Origin: Gemmatimonadota bacterium
GTDB lineage: Bacteria; Gemmatimonadota; Gemmatimonadetes; Gemmatimonadales; GWC2-71-9
Direction: 5' to 3'
Assembly (NCBI GenBank): GCA_029884275.1
Contig: JAOUIC010000010.1
Span: 1 to 13,324 of the forward strand
DNA: 13,324 bases
A program made the position numbers and the translations under genes. Under the pieces are notes generated by a model. The model did no database searches. It saw only the letters and a list, made by a program, of their open reading frames with translations, and had not been told where the DNA came from. Shown here one piece after another: positions 1 to 7,049 of this stretch; position 1 is the stretch's first letter, and each line of letters begins with the position of its first letter.

Positions 1-1280
1 TCCCGCATGGCGGCGTCGATCGCGGTGAGAACCTCCGCCGCGCTGGGGAGAGGCGATGGGCGCAGCGCGCGGAGCGGCAGCGCCACCACCCGGTCGGTCC
101 GGAACAGGTGACCCGCATGCTCGACGCCGGGAGTCCCGACGGCGATGAACACCGCCGGTTCCTGCGACAGCGTCATGCCGGCCCGGCCCAGAACGATGGT
201 GGGAATGTCGCTCGCGGGTGGCGTCCGGGCGGCATTGAAGCTGGAGACCCAGAGCAGGAGGTCGGTTTCTCCGCGACGTACCATCCGCTCGGCGGAGTAG
301 TGATGGACGTCCTGGTCCGGGCTGCCGCCGGCCAGGGAGGTGCGCAGCCCGAAGCCGCTCTGCCAGAGGAGGACCGCGTCCGCGGTCGTCTCGCCCTCGC
401 TCCCGCCCAGCGGAAGGCCGGCGAACCGAGTATGGCGGTTGAGGTCCCGGACGAACTCGCAGATGCCCTGCACCGTCAGGTCGGCCTGCGGGAAATCCAG
501 GTCGGCCGCCATCCAGGCGATCACGCCGTAGCGCGCGGCGCGGCACCGCTCGGCCAGCTCACGCCACCGGGCCATCGGGACGCCCGCCGCCTCCGTGGCC
601 CCGATGGTCCTGCCCCCGGCGAGCGCCTTGAGCACCGCGAAGGCCTCGTGCAGTCGGATCACCTCGCACTCGATGACCGTACTCGAAGCACCCGCGGCGC
701 CTTCGGAACCCGGGCCGCGGCCGAGGTACACCACGTCGCACCGGCGCTCTCCGCCGAACAGCGTCTCCCGGTTGCCGATGCACCGCTCGAAGAAGCGCGG
801 CATCCGTCGCGCGATGTCGGCGCCGGCCACGATCAGCAGGTCCGCGTGGTTGCGCACCTCGGAGAGCGTGGTGGTGATCCAGCCGCTGTCCTGGAGCACC
901 AGCAGGTTCCGCACCCCGGCGGCGGAGTTCATGTGGTCCAGCACGGCTCCGGCCCGCTCGGCGAGCTGAGTGGCGGCCCGGGCCCCCGCGACATCGGTGG
1001 CCAGGCCCGCCAGCACCGGTTGCCTCGCCTCGCACAGCAGCCGCGCAGCCGCCGTCACCGCTTCTCCCACGGTTGCCGGCCGGCCTCCGACCCGCGCCGC
1101 GGCGCCGCCGCTCGCGGGGTCGCGCTCGAACCCCGCGACGGCCAGCGGGCAGCCGTTGGCGACGACATGGAGGCGAGGCCCGGTTGTCTCAACCACCAGG
1201 TCGTCGCATACCAGACCGCAGAAGGGGCAGGTGACGTCGTGGATCGTGCCGGGCGGCAGGGGAGCGGTTGGCATGGGCAT
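1..1280 (-). CDS. fhcB: Formylmethanofuran dehydrogenase subunit B homologue (FhcB), C-terminal end beyond the window
   Basis: Subunit of the cytoplasmic formyltransferase/hydrolase complex (FhcABCD) of H4MPT-dependent methylotrophs, which turns formyl-H4MPT into formate through methylofuran. I read 426 complete codons from ATG at 1280 with no stop, so the gene continues past base 1, probably only briefly because FmdB/FwdB homologues are about 430 residues. Seen: an N-terminal CPFCGLVCDD motif with Cys18, Cys21 and Cys25, plus Cys44 in NGCPLA, the usual [4Fe-4S] ligand pattern of FmdB/FwdB. At about residues 118-125, where archaeal FwdB carries the metal-ligating Cys/Sec, I see NSAAGVRN with no Cys. 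This fits a bacterial, non-redox FhcB. A second ATG lies two codons downstream (1274). No clear ribosome site is visible. It is divergent from the methylofuran genes, and fhcA/D/C probably follow to the left. Confidence 0.9.
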   Translation of the reverse strand, partial: MPMPTAPLPPGTIHDVTCPFCGLVCDDLVVETTGPRLHVVANGCPLAVAGFERDPASGGAAARVGGRPATVGEAVTAAARLLCEARQPVLAGLATDVAGARAATQLAERAGAVLDHMNSAAGVRNLLVLQDSGWITTTLSEVRNHADLLIVAGADIARRMPRFFERCIGNRETLFGGERRCDVVYLGRGPGSEGAAGASSTVIECEVIRLHEAFAVLKALAGGRTIGATEAAGVPMARWRELAERCRAARYGVIAWMAADLDFPQADLTVQGICEFVRDLNRHTRFAGLPLGGSEGETTADAVLLWQSGFGLRTSLAGGSPDQDVHHYSAERMVRRGETDLLLWVSSFNAARTPPASDIPTIVLGRAGMTLSQEPAVFIAVGTPGVEHAGHLFRTDRVVALPLRALRPSPLPSAAEVLTAIDAAMR

Positions 1281-1356
1281 CGGGCGTAGTGTCTGCTAAG
1301 ATGAGGCAATCGGTCCGTACCGCAATGGCGTCTGTCCTTCTTCTGGCCGGTTCCGC
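1281..1356. promoter_or_regulatory. Short divergent intergenic region between fhcB and the methylofuran operon
   Basis: These 76 bases separate two divergent gene starts and must hold both promoters unless transcripts begin inside the coding regions. A TAAGAT hexamer at 1297-1302 could serve as a -10 for the plus strand, but no -35 stands at the right distance. I found no convincing element for the minus strand. Neither flanking gene has a good Shine-Dalgarno sequence. Confidence 0.3.
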
Positions 1357-2499
1357 GTGACAGCTGAGGCACCGCCCTTTCTCATCGCCGCCGTCACCGG
1401 CCGCGCGCTGGCCGAGTCGGCGGCCAGGGGCGGACACCCGGTCGTCGTCCTCGACTGCTTCGCCGACCGTGACACGGTCGCCGCAGCTCGGGCCGCCGCC
1501 GCCGTCGCCAAGCCAGGCACGATGCACTTCGATCGCACCGCGCTGCTGTCCCGGGCCGATGCCATGGCCCCGGCATCGGGCTGCGCGGGACTCGTCGTCG
1601 GGGCGGGGTTCGAAGGGCGCCGCGCGCTGCTGTCGAGACTCGCAGCCGGCCGGACGCTGATGGGAAACCCGGCCCCGGTCGTCAGAGCCGTGAAGGACCC
1701 GCGCCGGTTCTTTCCGCTGCTCGACCGGATCGGTATCCGCTACCCCGATGTTCGCCACACTCCGCCGCCGGCGCCGGCTGGCTGGCTGGTCAAGAAGGCC
1801 GGAGGGGCGGGGGGCACCCACGTCGGGCGCGCCACGGACGCCGCCGTGGGGCGTGGCACCTACTTCCAGCGGCTCGAAACCGGGCGGGTCTGCTCGGTGC
1901 TCTTTCTCTGCGACGGACATCGGGCCTTGGTGGTGGGCGTCAACCAGCAGTGGACCCGGTCCGTCGGTGCCGCCAGGCCGTTCGTCTACGCCGGAGCGGC
2001 GGGAGGCCTCGTGCTTCCGGCCGCGCTGGAGCGTGATCTGCGGATGCGGCTCGACGCGCTGGTCGCGGCGACCGGCCTGAGAGGCCTGGCGGGACTCGAC
2101 TTCATCTGGCGCGATGACGCCTGGCTGGCCCTCGAGGTGAACCCCCGGCCCACGGCAACACTCGATCTCTACGACGCCGACTTTCCGCGGGGACTCTTTG
2201 ACGCGCATCTGCAGGCGTGCGCCGGCCGCCTGCCTCGGGTGGAGGCGGGCGGCGGTGTCCCGCCGAGGGCGCGGGCCCACGCCATCGTCGCGGCGGAGGG
2301 CCCGTGGCGGCTTCCCGGCGAATTCACCTTCCCCGCCTGGTGCAGGGACCTGCCTCAGCCGGGGCACGCCTTCACGGCGGGCGAGCCGGTCTGCACCGTC
2401 CACGCCGAGGCTTCGGACACCGAGGCGGCGGTGACAGAGCTGCGGGGCCGGCAGCGCGAGCTCGAACGGCTGATCGCGGAGGCGCGGGCCGCCGGATGA
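1357..2499 (+). CDS. ATP-grasp ligase of the H4MPT/methylofuran gene cluster
   Basis: A 380-residue ATP-grasp enzyme, expected to join a carboxylate to an amine through an acyl-phosphate. Seen: a Rossmann-like N-terminal domain beginning FLIAAVTGRALAES, a central lysine/glycine-rich stretch (VKKAGGAGGTH) typical of the ATP-binding grasp, and the metal-binding residues Asp248 (GLAGLDF) and Glu260-x-Asn262-Pro-Arg (LEVNPRP). The start is GTG at 1357; the ATG at 1325 is out of frame. No strong ribosome site is visible. Its stop overlaps the start of the next gene by four bases (ATGA), so the two are translationally coupled. ATP-grasp genes of this type are found with fae, mch and fhc in methylotrophs. 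The substrate is unknown to me. Addition of a glutamate to methylofuran is an inference from its neighbours. Confidence 0.82.
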   Translation: MTAEAPPFLIAAVTGRALAESAARGGHPVVVLDCFADRDTVAAARAAAAVAKPGTMHFDRTALLSRADAMAPASGCAGLVVGAGFEGRRALLSRLAAGRTLMGNPAPVVRAVKDPRRFFPLLDRIGIRYPDVRHTPPPAPAGWLVKKAGGAGGTHVGRATDAAVGRGTYFQRLETGRVCSVLFLCDGHRALVVGVNQQWTRSVGAARPFVYAGAAGGLVLPAALERDLRMRLDALVAATGLRGLAGLDFIWRDDAWLALEVNPRPTATLDLYDADFPRGLFDAHLQACAGRLPRVEAGGGVPPRARAHAIVAAEGPWRLPGEFTFPAWCRDLPQPGHAFTAGEPVCTVHAEASDTEAAVTELRGRQRELERLIAEARAAG

Positions 2500-3494
2500 G
2501 AGTCTTCGTCTACGAGCACGTGACCGGAGGCGGGATGGCCTCGCAGGCCTTGCCACCCCGCCTCGCCCGTGAAGCCGACCTGATGGCGCGGTCCCTCGTC
2601 GCGGACCTTGGCGACGTGCCCGGTGTCACGGTGCTGGCGAGCCGCGATCCCAGGCTTGCCCCCCTTCCCGGAGTGGAGTCGATCCCCGCAGAGCCGGGCG
2701 ACGCGCCGTTGGATCTCTTCGCGCGGGGACTCGAGGCCGCCGACGCCGTCTGGCCCACCGCACCCGAAACCGGCGGTCTGCTCGAAGAGCTGGCCCGGAT
2801 GACGCTCGCCGGCAACCGCTTGCTGCTCGGATGCCGTCCCGAGGCGATTCGCCTGGCATCCAGCAAGTACCGGACGGCGCACGCTCTGCGTGGCGCGGGT
2901 GTTCCCGTTGTCCCGACCTTCCGCGGGGGAGAGTCGCTTCCGCCGCGGGTTGGGGCCTGGATCGTCAAGCTCGATGACGGCGCGGGTTGTGAGGGCGCCC
3001 GGCGTGTGCCGGACTGGGAAACTGCGCGCCGCCTGCTCGCCGACGCCTCATCCGGCCCCGTCGCCCAGCCCTGGCTCGAAGGAGAGCCCTCGAGCCTCTC
3101 CCTGATCTGCTGCGAGGGTCGAGCCCGGGTTCTCTCGGTCAACCGGCAGCGGGTCCGATTCGACGGCGAACAGCCGGTGCTCGAGTCCCTCCGGATCAAC
3201 GCGCTTCCGGTGCAGGAGCAGGCGCACGGTCTCCTGGCGGCGAGCATCGCGGCGGCGGTTCCGGGACTCTGGGGATGTGTCGGCGTGGACTTCATCTCCA
3301 CCCCGTACAGCCCGGTCGTGCTCGAGATCAACCCACGGCTGACCACTTCATTCTCGGCGCTCCGGCAGGCCACCGGACTCAACGCTCCCGCGATGGTCCT
3401 GGCGATGCTCGGGGGCGGCGGGTTATCCGCCCATCCCCGACCGCCGATCGACATCGCGGTGGACATCCCGCTGGAGGCCGCCGGTGCCCGGTAG
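2496..3494 (+). CDS. mfnD: MfnD-like ATP-grasp ligase (probable tyramine/tyrosine-glutamate ligase of methylofuran synthesis)
   Basis: A 332-residue ATP-grasp protein. In archaea MfnD joins glutamate to tyramine in methanofuran synthesis; the bacterial cofactor of Methylorubrum has tyrosine and a polyglutamate tail, so the acceptor here may be tyrosine or a glutamyl chain. Seen: the N-terminal FVYEHVTGGG signature (residues 4-13) common to this subgroup, SSKYRTA near the centre (a typical ATP-grasp lysine region), WIVKLDDGAGCEG for nucleotide binding, and the magnesium ligands Asp265 (GVDFIS) and Glu277-x-Asn279-Pro-Arg281. The ATG at 2496 lies within the upstream stop (ATGA overlap). It is shorter than the preceding ATP-grasp and clearly divergent from it, so the pair is not a recent duplication. 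The symbol is assigned by motif and context, not by a database match. Confidence 0.75.
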   Translation: MRVFVYEHVTGGGMASQALPPRLAREADLMARSLVADLGDVPGVTVLASRDPRLAPLPGVESIPAEPGDAPLDLFARGLEAADAVWPTAPETGGLLEELARMTLAGNRLLLGCRPEAIRLASSKYRTAHALRGAGVPVVPTFRGGESLPPRVGAWIVKLDDGAGCEGARRVPDWETARRLLADASSGPVAQPWLEGEPSSLSLICCEGRARVLSVNRQRVRFDGEQPVLESLRINALPVQEQAHGLLAASIAAAVPGLWGCVGVDFISTPYSPVVLEINPRLTTSFSALRQATGLNAPAMVLAMLGGGGLSAHPRPPIDIAVDIPLEAAGAR

Positions 3495-4527
3495 TTCGGT
3501 GATCGGGTGGGACCTCGGCGGCGCCCACCTCAAGGCGGCCCGGGTCGGCGGCTCGGGCGCCGTCGAGGCCGTGGTGCAGCGGCCCTGTCCGCTCTGGCAG
3601 GGGATGCCCCATTTCTTCACCGCCCTCGACGAGGCGCGGTCGGTCATGGGCGAGGCGCCGGTCCACGCCGTGACCATGACCGGCGAGATGGTCGACCTGT
3701 TCAGGAACCGGGAGGAAGGTGTCCTCGCGCTGGTCGCGGCGATGCGAGAGCGGCTCCCCGGCTCGGACCTGCGCTTCTACGCCGGTCGCGACGGGTTCGT
3801 GGACGCCGCCACCGCCAGCCGGTCACCGGCGCAGGTCGCCTCCGCCAACTGGATGGCGAGTGCGGCGCTGGTCGCGGATCGGTTGCAGGAAGGCCTGCTG
3901 ATCGACATCGGCAGCACCACGACCGACCTCGTGCCGGTCTCGGGTGGCGCGGTCGCCGCCGTGGGCGCCGATGATGCGACCCGCCTGGTCGCCGGGGAAC
4001 TGGTCTATACCGGCGTGGTGAGGACGCCGCTGATGGCGCTGGCGGAACGAGTGCCATTCGCGGGGGACTCCGTGCCGCTGGTCGCGGAGTATTTCGCGAC
4101 TGCAGCTGACGTCCACCGGCTGCTCGGGACGTTGCCCGAGGGGGCGGACCAGCATCCGGCCGCCGACGGCGGACCCAAGACCGTCGAGGGAAGTGCCCGC
4201 CGGCTGGCGCGGATGATCGGCCGGGACATGGAGTCGGCGCAGCTCACCGCCTGGCGGGAGCTGGCAGGGTGGCTGGCCGCGGCGCAGCGCCGCCGGATCG
4301 ATGAAGGCTGCGCTCTCGTCATCTCGCGGAGCGGCCTGTCGGGTGACGCGCCGCTGGTTGCGGCGGGGGTTGGGCGGTTTGTCGTCCGCGCGCTCACCGC
4401 TGCCAGGGGCCGGCCGGTACTCGACTTCGGGAACCTGGTTCCGGCGAATGTCGCAGTCCGGCCGCTGATCGCCGATTGCGCCCCCGCCGTGGCCGTGGCC
4501 TGGCTCGCGGCTCGCGAGTCAGCCTGA
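3484..4527 (+). CDS. mfnF: MfnF-like H4MPT-linked C1 transfer pathway protein (ASKHA fold)
   Basis: A 347-residue protein of the family once called 'probable H4MPT-linked C1 transfer pathway protein'. Its archaeal member MfnF joins the aminomethylfuran unit to gamma-glutamyltyramine to make the methanofuran core. Seen: two phosphate-binding loops of the actin/hexokinase fold, GWDLGGAHLKAA (residues 8-19) and IDIGSTTTDLVP (140-151), with a C-terminal LVAAGVGRFVV glycine loop. The GTG start at 3484 overlaps the mfnD end by 11 bases; a second in-frame GTG at 3499 is also possible. The stop overlaps the convergent DUF1464 gene by nine bases. It is the last gene of a three-gene operon with tight overlaps, which supports a shared job in making methylofuran for the Fhc complex encoded beside it. 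Confidence 0.85.
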   Translation: MPGSSVIGWDLGGAHLKAARVGGSGAVEAVVQRPCPLWQGMPHFFTALDEARSVMGEAPVHAVTMTGEMVDLFRNREEGVLALVAAMRERLPGSDLRFYAGRDGFVDAATASRSPAQVASANWMASAALVADRLQEGLLIDIGSTTTDLVPVSGGAVAAVGADDATRLVAGELVYTGVVRTPLMALAERVPFAGDSVPLVAEYFATAADVHRLLGTLPEGADQHPAADGGPKTVEGSARRLARMIGRDMESAQLTAWRELAGWLAAAQRRRIDEGCALVISRSGLSGDAPLVAAGVGRFVVRALTAARGRPVLDFGNLVPANVAVRPLIADCAPAVAVAWLAARESA

Positions 4528-5544
4528 GGCCGCCGGCAGGCCGAGCCGGCGGCGAGCCTGGTCGGGCGTGATGGCCCGCAGGTGGTCCAGCGCCGTTCCC
4601 GAGGCCTCACGCAGTCGCATCCCATCGGTGATGCTTCGGCTGGCGCCTCCCGCCAGGCCATCCGCGATGATCGCTGCGCCCTGTGCTCCTTCCTTCGCGA
4701 CCGAGGCGAACCCCCCGAGCCGCCGCACCGGCGCAATGGCCGACAGTCTCCGCTCGAGCGGTTCCCGAATCTCCGGACGAAGTACCTGCCGCCCCGAGAG
4801 CAGGATTTCGTCTGGTCCGGGAAGCGTGGCCGTGAGCGCCAGCACCGCCTTGTGGGCACCCTCGACATAGCCGTCCAGGTCGTCGGGCCTCCCCTCCGAT
4901 ACTCCGCCACGGAACAGCATCTCCTTGGTGACCTGACCGGCCAGAAACGCCACTTCGCCATCCCACGCGCCACCCGACCGCCACCCGATCGGCCCGCTGG
5001 TTCCGCCGATGCCATCAACGATCTGGCCGTTCGAGACCGCCACGGCCGCGGTGAAGGCGCCCCCGAGTTCGAGCAGGATGAACGACGAGCTCCCGGAACG
5101 GCGCGCCTGGTCCCAGATGCCGAGCGCCGCGACGGCGACCTTGTCGGCGGTGCCGAGGTCGACGCGGTTGGTCTTGCGGTGGGCGGGTACGGTCACGAGG
5201 TGGATGACGCCGGGGGTGAAGATGACTGGCAGGTCGGCGCTCGCGAGGAGCCGCGACAGTCGTCCCAGCCCGCCGATGCCTCCCGAGTCACCCTCGCGGG
5301 AGAGGAACGCCAGCCGGAGGTCCGCCTCGGTGGCGTTGGCGGCCATGACCAGTGGCAGGCCGTAGCCGGAGGGACCCGCGATGAGGTCCAGGGGCCCCTG
5401 TTCCTGAAGCAGTCGAACGAGGCTCTCGGGTGCGGCGAGGGCCTCGCGGGTGGGAAAGGTCCGGTCCAGCCAGAGCTCCCCATCCGCGAGGCCCACGATG
5501 TCGATCGAGACGGTGCCCGGATCGATGCCGAGGACGCGGGGCAT
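4519..5544 (-). CDS. DUF1464 family protein (ASKHA-like, function unknown)
   Basis: A 341-residue protein of the DUF1464 family, known mainly from archaea and from bacteria with H4MPT pathways; its biochemical role is not established. Seen: an N-terminal phosphate loop VLGIDPGTVSID (residues 4-15), a conserved central block HRKTNRVDLGTADKVAVAAL (122-141), a second glycine loop LLELGGAFTAAVAV (157-170), the stretch DEILLSGR (245-252) and a C-terminal KEGAQGAAIIADGLAGG (284-300). These fit a sugar/carboxylate-kinase-like ASKHA fold. ATG at 5544 has an AAGG-type ribosome site inside the end of mtdB. It starts 11 bases after the mtdB stop and is last in the fae-mtdB-DUF1464 operon. Its 3' end overlaps mfnF tail to tail. 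A role in cofactor synthesis or repair is an inference. Confidence 0.85.
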   Translation of the reverse strand: MPRVLGIDPGTVSIDIVGLADGELWLDRTFPTREALAAPESLVRLLQEQGPLDLIAGPSGYGLPLVMAANATEADLRLAFLSREGDSGGIGGLGRLSRLLASADLPVIFTPGVIHLVTVPAHRKTNRVDLGTADKVAVAALGIWDQARRSGSSSFILLELGGAFTAAVAVSNGQIVDGIGGTSGPIGWRSGGAWDGEVAFLAGQVTKEMLFRGGVSEGRPDDLDGYVEGAHKAVLALTATLPGPDEILLSGRQVLRPEIREPLERRLSAIAPVRRLGGFASVAKEGAQGAAIIADGLAGGASRSITDGMRLREASGTALDHLRAITPDQARRRLGLPAASG

Positions 5545-5555
5545 GAAGCCTTGCC

Positions 5556-6425
5556 CTACTTCTTCTTCACCATCTCCCGCGCGATGTCGGCGATCGTCTC
5601 GGCGTCCAGCACCTGGTCGTTGCGCTCGAACAGCCGACCGATGCAGCGCTTGTGCAGCTTGGTCTTGAAGTTCCCCACGCCGAATGCGCCGAACACCGTG
5701 ACGCCGTGGCGCACCTCACCGGCATCCTGGACCTCGACGCCCTCAATGCCGAGCGGCGGCACGGCGTTGAGGTCCACGGCGACCTTCAGGGTCGGGTGCC
5801 CGGCCCACGCCTTGTGCGCCACCATCTGGATGCCGGCGGCGCCGCTGTTCACCAGCACCTCGACTCCGTCGAGAAGTTCACCCACGGTGGAGGGGTCGCT
5901 CAGCGTCTTCGCCTCCACGGGCACCTCGAAACGCGCATTGATGAACTGCCGCGCCTTCTCGCCCTGTTCCGGCTTGCGCGAGGTGATGGTCACGTGGGCC
6001 CCATCCTTGGCCAGCAAGCCGGCCGCGCGCTGGCCCACCGGACCTGTACCGCCCAGAATGAGCACCTTCCGCCCCTTCAGGTTGCCCAGCGTCTGTTCCA
6101 CTTTCACCACCGCCGCGACTGCCGTGGTGTTCGACCCGTTCGAGTCGAGCATGACCGAAACAGTGAGCGGGTGGAACATCGCATCCTGCGCCATCGCCAG
6201 GAGCTGCTCCCCCTGGGACATGTTGTTGCCGCCGATCCAGACTGCGGTGTGGCGCAGGTCCTTGGGGCCGCGGGTGAAGATGCACCCGTGGACCAGGTCA
6301 CGGACATCCTCGGGGGTCACGCCCCCGTAACTCATGATCTGCTCCGCGCCGCCATCGTAGGCCACGACCTGGTCGAACACCGACGGGAGGCGGGAGGAAT
6401 CGAGTTGCAGCAGGAGATTTCGCAT
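5556..6425 (-). CDS. mtdB: NAD(P)-dependent methylene-tetrahydromethanopterin dehydrogenase
   Basis: Cytoplasmic enzyme oxidising methylene-H4MPT to methenyl-H4MPT with NAD(P)+, the step after Fae. The 289-residue protein from ATG at 6425 matches the length of MtdA/MtdB. Seen: an N-terminal LLLQLDSSRLPSVFDQVVAY that aligns with MtdA, the conserved YDGGAEQI and VTPEDV region, MLDSNGSNTTA (92-102), the dinucleotide fold loop LGGTGPVGQRAA (124-135), and the C-terminal VFGAFGVGNFKTKLH. The frame stays open upstream to 6521, but that extension lies in the intergenic hairpin and has no family similarity, so I chose 6425. I call mtdB rather than mtdA because it is linked to fae and methylofuran genes; MtdA, which also uses tetrahydrofolate, cannot be excluded from sequence alone. 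It is second in the fae-mtdB-DUF1464 operon. Confidence 0.9.
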   Translation of the reverse strand: MRNLLLQLDSSRLPSVFDQVVAYDGGAEQIMSYGGVTPEDVRDLVHGCIFTRGPKDLRHTAVWIGGNNMSQGEQLLAMAQDAMFHPLTVSVMLDSNGSNTTAVAAVVKVEQTLGNLKGRKVLILGGTGPVGQRAAGLLAKDGAHVTITSRKPEQGEKARQFINARFEVPVEAKTLSDPSTVGELLDGVEVLVNSGAAGIQMVAHKAWAGHPTLKVAVDLNAVPPLGIEGVEVQDAGEVRHGVTVFGAFGVGNFKTKLHKRCIGRLFERNDQVLDAETIADIAREMVKKK

Positions 6426-6536
6426 GGCGGAATAGGCTTCGGGTCTGAGGCTGGGTGGAAAATGACTGAGGGGCGAATCCGCCGCGACCCGGAGGTCGCG
6501 GCGCACCCGCCCCTCGATCACTCTCGCAGGTCGGGC
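6426..6536 (-). other. fae-mtdB intercistronic region with a two-tier hairpin
   Basis: These 111 bases lie between two co-directional genes. On the transcribed strand an outer 8-bp perfect stem (GAGGGGCG / CGCCCCTC, at 6508-6515 and 6468-6475) encloses a 4x4 internal loop and an inner 10-bp perfect stem (6494-6503 with 6480-6489). The inner stem is capped by UCCG closed by C-G, a member of the very stable UNCG tetraloop class. No strong U-run follows, only UUUU five bases downstream of the outer stem. It probably stabilises or trims the fae mRNA, or attenuates reading into mtdB; full termination is less likely. Confidence 0.7.
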
Positions 6537-7049
6537 TTACGCGTTGTCCACGCCGGAGAAGGGGTGGCGCGCGGTCTTGGAGCCGCTAAGCACGGCGTCC
6601 ACCGTCGGCTGACCCTTCAGGGCGCGCTCAATGGCTTCCTTGGTCGCCTGATAGTTGAACTGGTAGATCTTCTTGTCGTCCGCGGCCTGCCAGTGGATGA
6701 ACACGCCGACCGCGATGCACCAGTCGTTGGCCTTGTCCTTCGGGATCACGCCCGACGCGACGCTGTCCACGACAGCGCGCGCCACCGCGGCCTGGGCCGG
6801 ACCGAACATCTGCACCGCCTGCTTGGCGCCCTTGATCGTCACCTTGTTGAACAGGATGGTGTCGGGCTTGCAGGCGAGGTTCGGGGCAACCACTGCGAGC
6901 AGGGTGGTGAATCCGTCCTTGTTGTTCACGAGCGCATTGCAGAAGGCCGCGCCCGCGTGGCCGCTCTTGCTGCCGATGATCAGGTCGATGTGGGCAATCT
7001 CGTTGCCGTCGCCGACCAGCGACTCACCGATAAAGAAGTCCGCTGCCAT
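6537..7049 (-). CDS. fae: Formaldehyde-activating enzyme
   Basis: Cytoplasmic enzyme that speeds condensation of formaldehyde with H4MPT to methylene-H4MPT, the entry step of the pathway. From ATG at 7049 it has 170 residues, the normal Fae length. Seen: GESLVGDGNEIAHIDLIIG with His20 at the place of the proposed catalytic base, LVNNKDGFTTLLAVVAPNL, CKPDTILFNKVTI, AVQMFGPAQAAVA, VFIHWQAADDKKIYQFNY and the C-terminal HPFSGVDNA, all near-identical to well-studied Fae proteins. A perfect GGAGG (7055-7059) sits five bases before the ATG and decides this start over the longer open frame reaching 7106. It leads the minus-strand fae-mtdB-DUF1464 operon. A candidate promoter lies near 7217-7245. Confidence 0.97.
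   Translation of the reverse strand: MAADFFIGESLVGDGNEIAHIDLIIGSKSGHAGAAFCNALVNNKDGFTTLLAVVAPNLACKPDTILFNKVTIKGAKQAVQMFGPAQAAVARAVVDSVASGVIPKDKANDWCIAVGVFIHWQAADDKKIYQFNYQATKEAIERALKGQPTVDAVLSGSKTARHPFSGVDNA

Noticed and set aside
1325..1356. ATG 1325 as the start of the first ATP-grasp gene
   Set aside because: It is not in the frame of the ATP-grasp protein; GTG 1357 is in frame and begins just before the first beta strand.
1189..2556. A 455-codon minus-strand open frame antisense to the first ATP-grasp gene
   Set aside because: The arginine/glycine-rich product has no motifs and the plus strand carries conserved ATP-grasp residues.
4582..6330. A 582-codon plus-strand open frame antisense to DUF1464 and mtdB
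   Set aside because: It is a GC-rich shadow frame: its product has no family resemblance, while the opposite strand encodes two clear proteins.
6426..6521. An N-terminal extension of MtdB by 32 codons
   Set aside because: It lies in the intercistronic hairpin, and MtdA/MtdB proteins begin at the residue matching ATG 6425.
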